NCBI RefSeq assembly: GCF_002022275.1
Contig: NZ_MSDF01000062.1
Span: 1-64,000 of the forward strand
Length of the DNA stretch: 64,000 nucleotides
Reading direction: 5' to 3'
From: Pseudomonas fluorescens
GTDB lineage: Bacteria; Pseudomonadota; Gammaproteobacteria; Pseudomonadales; Pseudomonadaceae
Part shown: positions 25,735 through 34,938 of the stretch, one piece after another
Position numbering within the stretch: position 1 is the first letter of the stretch
How the letters are laid out: every line of letters starts with the position of its first letter
Translations under genes and position numbers: made by a program
The notes under the pieces: model-generated
Told to the model about the DNA's origin: nothing
What the model saw: the letters and a program-made list of their open reading frames with translations, nothing else
Database searches by the model: none

Positions 25735-26931
25735 TCAGTTCCAGGCATGGCGCGCAGGCTTCACGCCGTTGAGCACGAAGTTGCCGATCAGGTGGTATTT
25801 CCAGCGCGCCGGGTCGTGCAGGGTGTGGGTGCGCGCGTTGCGCCAGAAGCGGTCGAGGTTGTGCTTGCCGGTGACCGAACGGGTGCCGGCCAGTTCGAAG
25901 AGTTTGCTGCTGGCGAGCAAGGCGGTTTCGGCGGACAGCACTTTGGCTTGAGCGACGACGAAAGACGCTTGGGCGACGGTGTCTTCGCTGGGTTCGGCGA
26001 GCGCACGGTCCACGGCTCTGCCGGCCTTGGCGAGGATGGCTTCGGTGCCGTGCACGCGCCATTCCAGGTCGCCGATGGCCGCGATGGTGAACGGGTCCTG
26101 CCAGCCGTGATCCTGCTGGCTGTCGATCCACGGGCGCGCCTGGCGGGCGTAAATCTTCGCCTGTTCGAGCGCGCCGAGGGCGATGCCGGTGTCGACAGCG
26201 GCCTGGATGATTTGTGAAATCGGGCCGTTGGCGGTGGGTTGGTCGAACGCCTGGTGAGCCGGAATAACCGCGCTCAGAGGCACGCGCACGCCATCGAGGG
26301 TCACGCCGCCGCTGGCGGTGGTGCGCTGGCCGAAGCCGTCCCAGCTGTCGATCACGTTGAGCCCTGGCGCATCGCGTTCGACGAAAGCGATAAACGCCTG
26401 GTCGTTTTCGTTATTGCCGACGGTGGGCACGATGTGCGCGAACAGTGCGCCGGTGCAGTAGAACTTTTCGCCGTTGATGTGTGCGGTGTCACCGTCAAAA
26501 CGAATCTGCGTGTCGAACGTGCCGGCGTTTTTGCTGTTGGCTTCGGAGAAGGCGTTGCCGAAGCGGTAGCCCTGCAGAACTTTGCCGAAATAATGCTGCT
26601 TTTGTGCTTCGGTCGCGGTTTGCAGGAGGATGTCCACTACGCCCAAGTGGTTCTGCGGAATCTGCCCCAGTGATGGGTCGGCGGCGGAGATCAGCTTGAT
26701 CACCTCGGCTACCGTCACGTAAGAAACTTCGGCGCCACCGTAGGCTTTGGGAATGGTGATACCCCACAGGCCGCTGGCGGAAAACTCGTCGAGTTCGGCT
26801 ACCGGCAAACGACGCTCGCGGTCTCGCACGCTGGCGTCGACGGCAAAGCGTGCGGCCAGGCGGGTCGCCACCTCGATGGCTTCGGCGTCCGAGCGGATGA
26901 TATGGGCAGGGTGTTGAGGGTGGGCTGACAT
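25735..26931 (-). CDS. sfnB: SfnB-family sulfur acquisition oxidoreductase
   Basis: A 398-aa flavoprotein of the acyl-CoA dehydrogenase fold. Landmarks are LWGITIPKAYGGAEVSYVT, SLGQIPQNHLGVVD, NAFSEANSKNAGTFDT and the substrate-site text KFYCTGALFAHIVP, as in SfnB and DszC-type monooxygenases. These use FMNH2 and O2 on sulfur compounds; sfn genes serve dimethylsulfone and related sulfur sources under sulfate starvation. It is first in a leftward operon of three and has a sigma-54-type promoter (26969-26984), consistent with control by an SfnR-like activator not present here. Confidence 0.88.
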   Translation of the reverse strand: MSAHPQHPAHIIRSDAEAIEVATRLAARFAVDASVRDRERRLPVAELDEFSASGLWGITIPKAYGGAEVSYVTVAEVIKLISAADPSLGQIPQNHLGVVDILLQTATEAQKQHYFGKVLQGYRFGNAFSEANSKNAGTFDTQIRFDGDTAHINGEKFYCTGALFAHIVPTVGNNENDQAFIAFVERDAPGLNVIDSWDGFGQRTTASGGVTLDGVRVPLSAVIPAHQAFDQPTANGPISQIIQAAVDTGIALGALEQAKIYARQARPWIDSQQDHGWQDPFTIAAIGDLEWRVHGTEAILAKAGRAVDRALAEPSEDTVAQASFVVAQAKVLSAETALLASSKLFELAGTRSVTGKHNLDRFWRNARTHTLHDPARWKYHLIGNFVLNGVKPARHAWN

Positions 26932-26968
26932 GGGCCGACTCCAGGCTCCGAGGGAATACCGGAGTGGT

Positions 26969-26984
26969 TGCAGGAGTCGTGCCT
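26969..26984 (-). promoter_or_regulatory. sigma-54 promoter of the sfnB operon
   Basis: On the minus strand AGGCACG-ACTC-CTGCA has GG and GC exactly 10 bases apart (consensus TGGCACG-N4-TTGCW). The start of transcription would be about 12 bases further, near 26957, leaving a leader of about 25 bases with a proper distance to the sfnB ATG. Confidence 0.7.
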
Positions 26985-27085
26985 GAAGTTAATCGTCAGT
27001 AAAATCAGCGGGTTGCTGGCAATTCAATGCAGTAGAGCGCGTTTCAAACCAGCAAAGTGTCCATCCACTGTTGCCGGGCGAACAG

Positions 27086-27649
27086 TTAGATCACCACGTT
27101 GCGTACAAAACGCACAGGCCCATCGCCGTCGTTGCGATAGCCATGGACGTGACGGCTGGCGAACATATAAAACTCACCGGCGGCGACATGCTTTTCTTCC
27201 TCGCCCACCAGCAGTGTGAGGCAACCCTGGAACACAAACAGCTGCACGCTCCAGCCATCCGGGTCGGGATCAGGGCTGTAGCGATCGCCGGGTTCCAACT
27301 GCATCTCCCACAACTCGACTTCACGCCGTGCATTGGCCCGGGCCAGTAATACCGCCTTGCTGCCGGGAATCTCACCGGCCCAGGCCAGCTCATTGATACG
27401 GCTATGGTCGGGCGCGTCCGGGGCCTGGATCAGGTCGCTGAACGCCACGTCCAGGGCTTCGGCGACACGGTCCAGGGTCGACAGGCTGACGTTCTTTTCA
27501 CCCGCTTCGATGGCCACCAGCATGCGCCGGCTCACCCCGGATTTTTCCGATAGCGCGGTCTGGCTCAGGTCCGCAGCATGGCGCAGCCGCCGGACGTTCT
27601 GACTGACGTGTTGCAGGACCGAAGCGCGTTGTGGATTTTCTTTGTGCAC
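27086..27649 (-). CDS. XRE-family regulator with C-terminal cupin domain
   Basis: A 187-aa regulator from the GTG at 27649 (a TTG at 27661 would add four residues; neither has a strong ribosome site). Residues about 10-65 form the XRE helix-turn-helix (SQNVRRLRHAADLSQTALSEKSGVSRRMLVAIEAGEKN, in parts). Residues about 105-185 form a cupin barrel (EPGDRYSPDPDPDGWSVQLFVFQG, GEFYMFASRHVHGYRNDG). This architecture usually senses a small ligand and controls a neighbouring transporter or enzyme. It is divergent from the EamA gene, with a palindrome in the gap that may be its operator. Confidence 0.85.
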   Translation of the reverse strand: MHKENPQRASVLQHVSQNVRRLRHAADLSQTALSEKSGVSRRMLVAIEAGEKNVSLSTLDRVAEALDVAFSDLIQAPDAPDHSRINELAWAGEIPGSKAVLLARANARREVELWEMQLEPGDRYSPDPDPDGWSVQLFVFQGCLTLLVGEEEKHVAAGEFYMFASRHVHGYRNDGDGPVRFVRNVVI

Positions 27650-27686
27650 TATATTGCTCAATGGGTGGGTGTGCGCAGTATACTGC
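27646..27686. promoter_or_regulatory. two related palindromic sites between XRE-cupin and EamA genes
   Basis: GCAGTATACTGC at 27675-27686 is a perfect 12-bp palindrome. GCACTATATTGC at 27646-27657 matches it at 10 of 12 positions, centres 29 bases apart (just under three turns). They lie at the start of the XRE gene and upstream of the EamA gene, fitting an autoregulatory operator pair. Confidence 0.5.
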
Positions 27687-27741
27687 CCAGCGTGCCCCGC
27701 ATTGTGCGGTCCGTACCTTTCCCTTGCAAGACCGAGCCGCC

Positions 27742-28668
27742 ATGACCACCCCGAATTCCCCGTCGCGTTTCAACCGTTTCAGCAAAGCCGAGTGCATCCT
27801 GGTGGTGATCACCATGATCTGGGGCGGCACCTTTTTGTTGGTGCAGCACGCGATGACCGTCAGCGGCCCGATGTTTTTTGTGGGCCTGCGCTTTGCCGCG
27901 GCGGCGATTGTGGTGGGTTTCTTTTCCTTGCGCACATTGCGCGACTTGACGCTGTTCGAATTGAAAGCCGGGATGTTTATCGGTGTGGCGATCATGTTTG
28001 GCTACGGCCTGCAGACGATTGGTTTGCAGACGATCCTGAGCAGCCAGTCGGCGTTTATTACCGCGCTCTACGTGCCGTTTGTGCCGCTGCTGCAATGGCT
28101 GGTGCTGGGCCGTCGCCCGGGGTTGATGCCGAGCATTGGCATCATGCTGGCGTTTGCCGGGTTGATGCTGCTGACCGGGCCTGCGGGGGCTTCGCTGAAT
28201 TTCAGCCCGGGTGAAATCGCGACCTTGATCGGCGCGATCGCGATTGCCGCCGAGATTATTTTGATCAGCGCGTTCGCCGGGCAAGTGGATGTACGCCGGG
28301 TGACGGTGGTGCAATTGGCAACCGCTTCGGTGCTGTCGTTCATGATGGTGGTGCCGATGGGCGAGCAATTGCCGGGGTTCTCGTGGCTGCTGCTGTTCAG
28401 CGCAGTGGGCCTGGGGCTGACCAGTGCGGTAATTCAGGTCGCGATGAACTGGGCGCAGCAAAGTGTTTCGCCGACCCGCGCCACGTTGATTTATGCCGGT
28501 GAGCCAGTGTGGGCTGGCGTGGTCGGGCGGATCGCCGGGGAACGTTTCCCGCCGATTGCGATGGTCGGGGCGGCGTTGATTGTGGCGGCGGTGATCGTGA
28601 GTGAAATGAAGACACGCAGTCAGCGCGATGCCGCTCGGTCTTCCGAGCTGGAACGAGAAACCCTCTAA
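27742..28668 (+). CDS. EamA/DMT-family membrane exporter
   Basis: A 308-aa inner-membrane protein with about ten hydrophobic segments and two EamA halves (first half begins ECILVVITMIWGGTFLLVQ, second half around GEIATLIGAIAIAAEIILISAF). The late signature ATLIYAGEPVWAGVVGRIAGE is typical of DMT transporters (YdcZ/RhaT superfamily), which often export amino acids or metabolites. It is paired with the divergent XRE-cupin regulator. The substrate cannot be told. ATG at 27742 is chosen because upstream in-frame text has no family similarity. Confidence 0.85.
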   Translation: MTTPNSPSRFNRFSKAECILVVITMIWGGTFLLVQHAMTVSGPMFFVGLRFAAAAIVVGFFSLRTLRDLTLFELKAGMFIGVAIMFGYGLQTIGLQTILSSQSAFITALYVPFVPLLQWLVLGRRPGLMPSIGIMLAFAGLMLLTGPAGASLNFSPGEIATLIGAIAIAAEIILISAFAGQVDVRRVTVVQLATASVLSFMMVVPMGEQLPGFSWLLLFSAVGLGLTSAVIQVAMNWAQQSVSPTRATLIYAGEPVWAGVVGRIAGERFPPIAMVGAALIVAAVIVSEMKTRSQRDAARSSELERETL

Positions 28669-28694
28669 CTGATCGCACGAACTGGAGTCCTGCG

Positions 28695-28750
28695 CCAGGG
28701 TGACGCAGAGCGTCACGGGATACATTCCCACGCAGAGCGTGGGAACGATC
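28695..28750. repeat. partial GATCGTTCCCACGC element (right half)
   Basis: Only the right half is present: AGGGTGACGCAGAGCGTCAC, then ATTCCCACGCAGAGCGTGGGAACGATC. It forms two hairpins and lies after the EamA stop. Confidence 0.7.
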
Positions 28751-28875
28751 TGAGCTGAAACAATGCCAAATGGGAAGTTTCGGCCTACCTTGTAGGATCC
28801 TGCCACATGTTGCCGTTTGGTGATCGAGAAAGCGGCACGTATGATGCATCCCAAACTCCCGCAGATTAGAAGCCT

Positions 28876-31797
28876 ATGTCCCTGATAGTTCTACTGCTTC
28901 TGCCATTCGTTGGCAGCTGTCTGGCGGCCATGCTGCCGCACAATGCACGTAACACCGAATCCCTGTTGGCCGGCCTTGTGGCCCTGGTCGGCACCCTTCA
29001 AGTCGCCCTGCTCTACCCCCAGATCGCCCACGGTGGCGTGATCCGCGAAGAATTCATGTGGTTGCCCAGCCTCGGTTTGAACTTCGTGTTGCGCATGGAC
29101 GGTTTCGCCTGGCTGTTCTCGTTGCTGGTGCTGGGCATTGGCACGCTGGTGTCGTTGTATGCGCGCTACTACATGTCGCCGGACGATCCGGTGCCGCGCT
29201 TCTTCGCATTTTTCCTGGCCTTTATGGGCGCCATGCTCGGGCTGGTGATCTCCGGCAACCTGATCCAGATCGTGTTCTTCTGGGAACTGACCAGCCTGTT
29301 TTCATTCCTGCTGATCGGCTATTGGCACCACCGCGCCGATGCGCGACGCGGCGCCTATATGGCGTTGATGGTCACCGGCGCCGGCGGTTTGTGCCTGCTG
29401 GCGGGTGTGATGTTGCTGGGGCATATTGTCGGCAGCTATGACCTGGACCAGGTGCTGGCAGCGGGCGATCAGATTCGCGCGCATTCGCTGTACCCGGTGA
29501 TGTTGGCTTTAGTGCTGATTGGCGCCTTGAGCAAAAGTGCGCAGTTCCCGTTCCACTTCTGGCTTCCCCACGCGATGGCGGCCCCCACGCCGGTTTCGGC
29601 GTACCTGCATTCGGCGACGATGGTGAAGGCCGGCGTGTTCCTGTTGGCCCGCCTGTGGCCATCGCTGTCCGGCAGCGAAGAATGGTTCTATATCGTCGGC
29701 GGCGCCGGCGCCATCACCCTCCTCCTCGGCGCTTACTGCGCCATCTTTCAGAACGACCTCAAAGGCCTGCTGGCCTACTCCACCATCAGCCACCTTGGCT
29801 TGATCACCCTGCTTTTGGGCCTCAACAGCCCGCTGGCCGCGGTCGCTGCGGTGTTCCATATCCTCAACCACGCGACCTTCAAGGCTTCGCTGTTCATGGC
29901 CGCCGGGATCATTGACCACGAAAGCGGCACCCGCGATATCCGCAAGCTCAGCGGGTTGGTGCGGTTGATCCCGTTTACCGCCACCCTGGCAATGGTCGCC
30001 AGCGCCGCCATGGCCGGCGTGCCGCTGCTGAACGGTTTCCTGTCCAAAGAAATGTTCTTCGCCGAGACGGTATTTATCTCGTCCACCGCCTGGGTGGAAT
30101 TCGCCCTGCCGGTGGTCGCGACCATCGCCGGCACGTTCAGCGTGGTCTATGCCCTGCGGTTTACCGTTGACGTGTTCTTCGGCCCTACCGCCACCAATCT
30201 GCCGCACACCCCGCATGAGCCACCGCGCTGGATGCGCGCGCCGGTGGAATTGCTGGTGTTCACTTGCTTGCTGGTGGGCATTTTCCCGGCCCAGGTGGTC
30301 GGCTCGATTCTCGCCGCCGCGGCCTTACCGGTGGTCGGCGGTGTGCTGCCCGAATACAGCCTGGCCATCTGGCACGGCTGGAACGCGCCGATGATCATGA
30401 GCCTGGTGGCCATGAGTTGCGGTGTGGTGCTGTACCTGCTGCTGCGCAAGCAACTCAAGCGCGGGCGCTTCAAATACCCGCCGCTGATCAGCTACTTCAA
30501 CGGCAAGCGCGGTTTCGAGCGCTGCCTGGTGGTGATGATGCGCGGCGTGCGCAAGATCGAGAAGCGCATCAGCACCAAACGCCTGCAAACCCAGTTGTTC
30601 CTGCTGGTGCTGGCGGCGGTGATCGCAGGTTTGATTCCGATGCTCAACAGCGGCCTCAGCTGGGGCGACCGGCCGAAGATTCCGGGCTCCATTGTGTTCG
30701 TCACTCTGTGGCTGCTGGCCATCGCTTGTGCCTTGGGCGCCGCCTGGCAAGCCAAGTACCACCGGCTGGCGGCCCTGACCATGGTCAGCGTGTGCGGCCT
30801 GATGACCTGCATTACCTTTGTGTGGTTCTCGGCGCCGGACCTGGCGCTCACGCAATTGGTGGTCGAAGTGGTCACCACCGTGCTGATCCTGCTCGGCCTG
30901 CGCTGGCTGCCACGGCGGATCGAAGAAGTGTCGCCACTGCCCAGTTCGCTGCGCAAGGCGCGCATTCGTCGCCTGCGTGACTTTCTGTTGTCGACCGTGG
31001 TCGGCGGCGGCATGGCGTTGTTGTCTTATGCGATGCTGACGCGCCAGACACCCAACGACATCTCCTCGTTCTACCTGAGCCGCGCCCTGCCTGAAGGCGG
31101 CGGCAGCAACGTGGTGAACGTCATGCTGGTGGACTTCCGCGGCTTCGACACCCTCGGCGAAATTACCGTGCTGGGCGCCGTGGCGCTGACGGTCTATGCC
31201 CTGCTGCGCCGCTTCCGCCCGTCCAAAGAAAGCATGCAGCTGCCGGCGCAACAACGCCAATTGGCACCGGACGTGGCGACCGATCTGGTCAACCCGCGCC
31301 AGGCCAGCGACACCGCGCTGGGCTTCATGATGGTGCCGGCGGTGCTGGTGCGCCTGCTGCTGCCGATTGCGCTGGTGGTGTCGTTCTACCTGTTCATGCG
31401 CGGCCACAATCAACCGGGCGGCGGTTTTGTCGCCGGGCTGGTGATGTCAGTGGCGTTTATCCTGCAATACATGGTCGCCGGTACGCAGTGGGTCGAGGCG
31501 CAGATGAGCCTGCGGCCGATGCGCTGGATGGGCTTTGGTCTGCTTTCGGCCACGCTGACCGGGCTTGGCGCGTTGTTCGCCGGGTACCCGTTCCTGACTA
31601 CCCACACCTGGCATTTCAGCGTGCCGCTGCTGGGCGATATCCATATCGCCAGCGCCTTGTTCTTCGACGTCGGCGTGTACGCCATGGTCGTCGGTTCCAC
31701 GCTGCTGATGCTCACCGCCCTCGGCCACCAATCCGTGCGGGCCCACAAACCGAGCAACCAGGCCAAAGCCGTTGCCGCTACGGAAGGAGCCGCCTGA
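28876..31797 (+). CDS. mrpA: Monovalent cation/H+ antiporter subunit A (MrpA fused to MrpB)
   Basis: A 973-aa membrane protein. Residues about 100-420 form the NuoL-like proton-channel core (LIQIVFFWELTSLFSFLLIGYWHH, SAQFPFHFWLPHAMAAPTPVSAYLHSATMVKAGVFLLARLWP, AYCAIFQNDLKGLLAYSTISHLG; each seen in part). These include the Lys/Glu residues that carry protons in complex I relatives. The C-terminal ~200 residues correspond to MrpB (RGHNQPGGGFVAGLV, FDVGVYAMVVGSTLLMLTALG). The A-B fusion is the group-2 (Pha-type) arrangement. The product assembles with the next five subunits into a Na+ or K+/H+ antiporter for alkali and salt tolerance. It is followed by mrpC with one shared base (TGATG). Confidence 0.92.
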   Translation: MSLIVLLLLPFVGSCLAAMLPHNARNTESLLAGLVALVGTLQVALLYPQIAHGGVIREEFMWLPSLGLNFVLRMDGFAWLFSLLVLGIGTLVSLYARYYMSPDDPVPRFFAFFLAFMGAMLGLVISGNLIQIVFFWELTSLFSFLLIGYWHHRADARRGAYMALMVTGAGGLCLLAGVMLLGHIVGSYDLDQVLAAGDQIRAHSLYPVMLALVLIGALSKSAQFPFHFWLPHAMAAPTPVSAYLHSATMVKAGVFLLARLWPSLSGSEEWFYIVGGAGAITLLLGAYCAIFQNDLKGLLAYSTISHLGLITLLLGLNSPLAAVAAVFHILNHATFKASLFMAAGIIDHESGTRDIRKLSGLVRLIPFTATLAMVASAAMAGVPLLNGFLSKEMFFAETVFISSTAWVEFALPVVATIAGTFSVVYALRFTVDVFFGPTATNLPHTPHEPPRWMRAPVELLVFTCLLVGIFPAQVVGSILAAAALPVVGGVLPEYSLAIWHGWNAPMIMSLVAMSCGVVLYLLLRKQLKRGRFKYPPLISYFNGKRGFERCLVVMMRGVRKIEKRISTKRLQTQLFLLVLAAVIAGLIPMLNSGLSWGDRPKIPGSIVFVTLWLLAIACALGAAWQAKYHRLAALTMVSVCGLMTCITFVWFSAPDLALTQLVVEVVTTVLILLGLRWLPRRIEEVSPLPSSLRKARIRRLRDFLLSTVVGGGMALLSYAMLTRQTPNDISSFYLSRALPEGGGSNVVNVMLVDFRGFDTLGEITVLGAVALTVYALLRRFRPSKESMQLPAQQRQLAPDVATDLVNPRQASDTALGFMMVPAVLVRLLLPIALVVSFYLFMRGHNQPGGGFVAGLVMSVAFILQYMVAGTQWVEAQMSLRPMRWMGFGLLSATLTGLGALFAGYPFLTTHTWHFSVPLLGDIHIASALFFDVGVYAMVVGSTLLMLTALGHQSVRAHKPSNQAKAVAATEGAA

Positions 31798-32141
31798 TGG
31801 AAGAAGTCATCGCAATTGCCATTGGGGTCCTGGCGGCCTCCGGCGTCTGGTTGATCCTGCGGCCACGGACGTTCCAGGTAGTAATGGGCCTGTGCCTGCT
31901 GTCATACGGGGTCAACCTGTTCATCTTCAGCATGGGCAGCCTGTTTATCGGCAAGGAGCCGATCATCAAGGACGGCGTGCCGCAAGACCTGCTCAATTAC
32001 ACCGACCCACTGCCCCAGGCGCTGGTGCTGACGGCGATCGTGATCAGCTTCGCCATGACCGCGTTGTTTCTGGTGGTGCTGCTGGCCTCCCGCGGCCTGA
32101 CCGGCACGGACCATGTGGACGGTCGGGAGCCCAAGGAATGA
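31797..32141 (+). CDS. mrpC: Monovalent cation/H+ antiporter subunit C (NuoK-like)
   Basis: A 114-aa protein with three membrane segments, homologous to NuoK of complex I: GVWLILRPRTFQVVMGLCLLSYGVNLF and DPLPQALVLTAIVISFAMTALFLVVL (shown in part) are the family landmarks. The start shares an A with the mrpA stop; its stop overlaps mrpD (ATGA). Confidence 0.92.
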   Translation: MEEVIAIAIGVLAASGVWLILRPRTFQVVMGLCLLSYGVNLFIFSMGSLFIGKEPIIKDGVPQDLLNYTDPLPQALVLTAIVISFAMTALFLVVLLASRGLTGTDHVDGREPKE

Positions 32142-33820
32142 ATTGGGTCAACCAACTGATCGTCGCGCCGATCCTGCTGCCGCTGCTGACTGCCGCCTTG
32201 ATGCTGATGCTGGGCGAAAAGCGCCGTCCCCTTAAGGCTCGGATCAATCTGGTCTCGAGCATGCTCGGCCTGGGCATCGCGATTCTGTTGCTGTACTGGA
32301 CGCAAAAAGGCGGCCCCGGCTCGATTGGCGTGTACCTGCCGGGCAACTGGCAAGTGCCGTTCGGGATTGTGCTGGTGGTGGACCAACTGTCGGCGCTGAT
32401 GCTGGTGCTGACCGGGATCATCGGTGTGAGTGCGCTGCTGTTTGCGATGGCCCGCTGGGACCGTGCGGGCACCAGTTTCCATGCGCTGTTCCAGATCCAG
32501 ATGATGGGGTTGTACGGCGCCTTCCTGACCGCCGATCTGTTCAACCTGTTCGTGTTCTTCGAGGTGCTGCTGGCGGCGTCCTACGGCCTGATGCTGCATG
32601 GCTCGGGGCGCGCGCGGGTGTCGTCGGGGCTGCATTACATCGCGATCAACCTGTTGGCGTCGTCGCTGTTTCTGATTGGCGCGGCGATGATCTATGGCGT
32701 GACCGGCACGCTGAACTTCGCTGACCTGGCGCTGAAAATCCCGCTGGTGCCGGAGGCTGACCGTGGCCTGCTGCACGCCGGTGCGGCGATCCTCGCCACC
32801 GCATTCCTGGCCAAAGCCGGCATGTGGCCGCTGAACTTCTGGCTGGCGCCCGCCTATTCCTCGGCCAGCGCGCCCGTGGCGGCGATGTTTGCGATCATGA
32901 CCAAAGTCGGCGTGTACACCGTGCTGCGGTTGTGGACGCTGCTGTTCTCCGGCCAGGCTGGCGCCTCGGCGCTGTTTGGCGGCGACTGGCTGGTGTACGG
33001 CGGCATGGCGACGATTATCTGTGCGGCATTGGCGATGGTGGCGGCGCAAAGGCTGGAGCGTATGGCCAGCCTGAGCATTCTGGTGTCGGCCGGGATTTTG
33101 CTGTCGTCAGTCGGTTTCGCGCAGCCCAGCCTGACCGCTGGCGCCTTGTTCTATCTGATCAGCTCGACGCTGGCACTGAGTGCACTGTTCCTGCTGGCCG
33201 AGCTGATCGAGCGTTCACGCTCGGCCAACGATTTGCCGCTGGATGAAGAGATCGATGCGCTGCCCAAAGCCATGGAATCCCTGCACCCGCGTCCCGGCGT
33301 GAACCTTGATGATGAGCAGAAAGCCGTGGTCGGCCAGGTGATCCCGTGGACCATGGCGTTCCTAGGTTTGAGCTTTGTCGCTTGCGCGCTGCTGATTATC
33401 GGCATGCCGCCGCTGTCCGGGTTTATCGGCAAGCTCAGCTTGTTGAGTGCGCTGGTCAATCCCATGGGCTTGGGCAATGCCGTGGATGAGCCAATCCGCC
33501 CCGCCGCCTGGGGGCTTGTGGCGCTGCTGATTCTGTCAGGCCTGGCCTCGCTGATCGCGTTTGCGCGGCTCGGCATTCAGCGCTTCTGGACCCCGGAGGA
33601 GCGCCCATCGCCACTGCTGCGTCGTTATGAGTGCGTGCCGATCTTCTTCCTGCTCGGCCTCAGCGTGCTGCTGACGTTCAAGGCCGAACCGTTGATGCGC
33701 TACACCCAGGACACTGCCCAGAGCCTGAACAACCCCGAGAACTACGTGATGGCGGTTATGGCAACGCGCCCGGTCCCGAGCCCTGAAGCCAAGGCCGCGG
33801 CGCTGGAGGTGCAGCCATGA
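32138..33820 (+). CDS. mrpD: Monovalent cation/H+ antiporter subunit D (NuoN/NuoM-like)
   Basis: A 560-aa protein with about fourteen membrane segments and the proton-antiporter core shared with NuoM/N: LFNLFVFFEVLLAASYGLML, AGMWPLNFWLAPAYSSASAPVAA, AAQRLERMASLSILVSAGI, IIGMPPLSGFIGKLSLL. Conserved Glu in FFEV and Lys in LAKAG are present. The MEWVNQLI-like start (MNWVNQLIVAPILLPLLTAALM) agrees with the family. Overlaps of 4 bases with mrpC and mrpE indicate translational coupling. Confidence 0.92.
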   Translation: MNWVNQLIVAPILLPLLTAALMLMLGEKRRPLKARINLVSSMLGLGIAILLLYWTQKGGPGSIGVYLPGNWQVPFGIVLVVDQLSALMLVLTGIIGVSALLFAMARWDRAGTSFHALFQIQMMGLYGAFLTADLFNLFVFFEVLLAASYGLMLHGSGRARVSSGLHYIAINLLASSLFLIGAAMIYGVTGTLNFADLALKIPLVPEADRGLLHAGAAILATAFLAKAGMWPLNFWLAPAYSSASAPVAAMFAIMTKVGVYTVLRLWTLLFSGQAGASALFGGDWLVYGGMATIICAALAMVAAQRLERMASLSILVSAGILLSSVGFAQPSLTAGALFYLISSTLALSALFLLAELIERSRSANDLPLDEEIDALPKAMESLHPRPGVNLDDEQKAVVGQVIPWTMAFLGLSFVACALLIIGMPPLSGFIGKLSLLSALVNPMGLGNAVDEPIRPAAWGLVALLILSGLASLIAFARLGIQRFWTPEERPSPLLRRYECVPIFFLLGLSVLLTFKAEPLMRYTQDTAQSLNNPENYVMAVMATRPVPSPEAKAAALEVQP

Positions 33821-34305
33821 AGCGCCTGTTCCCTGCCCCGTGGCTGTCGCTGGCATTGTGGCTGTTGTGGCTGGTGCTGAACCTGTCCATGAGTCCTGGC
33901 AACGTATTACTCGGCGCGGTGCTGGGCTTTCTCGCCCCACTGCTGATGGCGCCGCTGCGGCCGTTGCCGATCCGCATCCGTCGTCCGGGGGTTATCATTC
34001 GCCTGTTCTTCAAGGTTGGGCGTGACGTGATCATTTCCAACCTCGCCGTGGCCTGGGGCATCCTGACCTGCGGCTCGCGCCCGCCGCGTTCCGGCTTTAT
34101 CAAAATTCCCCTGGACCTGCGCGACGCAAACGGCCTGGCCGTGCTGGCGATGATCACCAGCGTTACGCCGGGCACGGTCTGGTCGGAACTCGCCCTGGAC
34201 CGCAGTATTCTGCTGCTGCACGTGTTTGACCTGGAGGATGAAGCGCAGTTTATCCAACACTTTAAACACGACTACGAACGGCCCCTGATGGAGATCTTCG
34301 AATGA
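33817..34305 (+). CDS. mrpE: Monovalent cation/H+ antiporter subunit E
   Basis: A 162-aa protein: two or three N-terminal membrane segments (WLSLALWLLWLVLNLSM, NVLLGAVLGFLAPLLMAPL) and a cytoplasmic part with VGRDVIISNLAVAWGIL and AVLAMITSVTPGTVWSEL-like text (LAMITSVTPGTVW), the MrpE signatures. It is needed for assembly of the complex, not for proton transfer. It overlaps neighbours by 4 bases each side. Confidence 0.92.
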   Translation: MKRLFPAPWLSLALWLLWLVLNLSMSPGNVLLGAVLGFLAPLLMAPLRPLPIRIRRPGVIIRLFFKVGRDVIISNLAVAWGILTCGSRPPRSGFIKIPLDLRDANGLAVLAMITSVTPGTVWSELALDRSILLLHVFDLEDEAQFIQHFKHDYERPLMEIFE

Positions 34306-34580
34306 GCGCCCTGCTCGCCAATGCGATCCTGTTCAGCCTGTTCCTGTTCTCCCTGGCCATGGTGCTGACACTGGTGCGCCTGTTCAAAGGCCCGTCGGCC
34401 CAGGACCGGGTTCTGGCGCTGGATTACCTGTACATCCTGGCCATGCTGATGATGCTGGTGCTCGGCATTCGTTACGCCAGTGACACCTACTTTGAAGCGG
34501 CGCTGCTGATTGCGCTGTTTGGCTTCGTCGGCTCGTTTGCCCTGGCGAAATTCCTGCTGCGTGGCGAGGTGATTGAATGA
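34302..34580 (+). CDS. mrpF: Monovalent cation/H+ antiporter subunit F
   Basis: A 92-aa protein with three membrane segments; LVRLFKGPSAQDRVLALDYL is the typical MrpF loop (R-GP--DRV-A-D). Coupled by 4-base overlaps to mrpE and mrpG. Confidence 0.92.
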   Translation: MSALLANAILFSLFLFSLAMVLTLVRLFKGPSAQDRVLALDYLYILAMLMMLVLGIRYASDTYFEAALLIALFGFVGSFALAKFLLRGEVIE

Positions 34581-34915
34581 TGCCGTTATGGGTGGAAGTG
34601 ATCGTCGCGGTGCTGCTGGTGCTGAGCAGCGTGTTTGCGCTGATTGGCGCGGTAGGGTTGTTGCGCATGAAGGACTTTTTCCAGCGCATGCACCCCCCGG
34701 CACTGGCCTCGACACTGGGCGCATGGTGTGTGGCGCTGGCGTCGATTATCTATTTTTCCGTGCTCAAATCCGGCCCGGTGTTGCACGGCTGGTTGATTCC
34801 GATTTTGCTGTCGATCACCGTGCCGGTGACCACGTTGCTGCTGGCGCGTACGGCGCTGTTTCGCAAGCGAATGGCGGGGGATGATGTGCCGGCGGAGGTC
34901 AGCAGCCGCCGCTGA
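34577..34915 (+). CDS. mrpG: Monovalent cation/H+ antiporter subunit G
   Basis: A 112-aa protein with three membrane segments and the MrpG signature IGAVGLLRMKDFFQRMHPPALASTLG (read in part), followed by PVTTLLLARTALFRK. It is the last gene of the six-gene antiporter operon; a REP pair follows 23 bases after the stop. Confidence 0.92.
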   Translation: MMPLWVEVIVAVLLVLSSVFALIGAVGLLRMKDFFQRMHPPALASTLGAWCVALASIIYFSVLKSGPVLHGWLIPILLSITVPVTTLLLARTALFRKRMAGDDVPAEVSSRR

Positions 34916-34938
34916 GCCCTGAAGTAAACACTGGCAAC

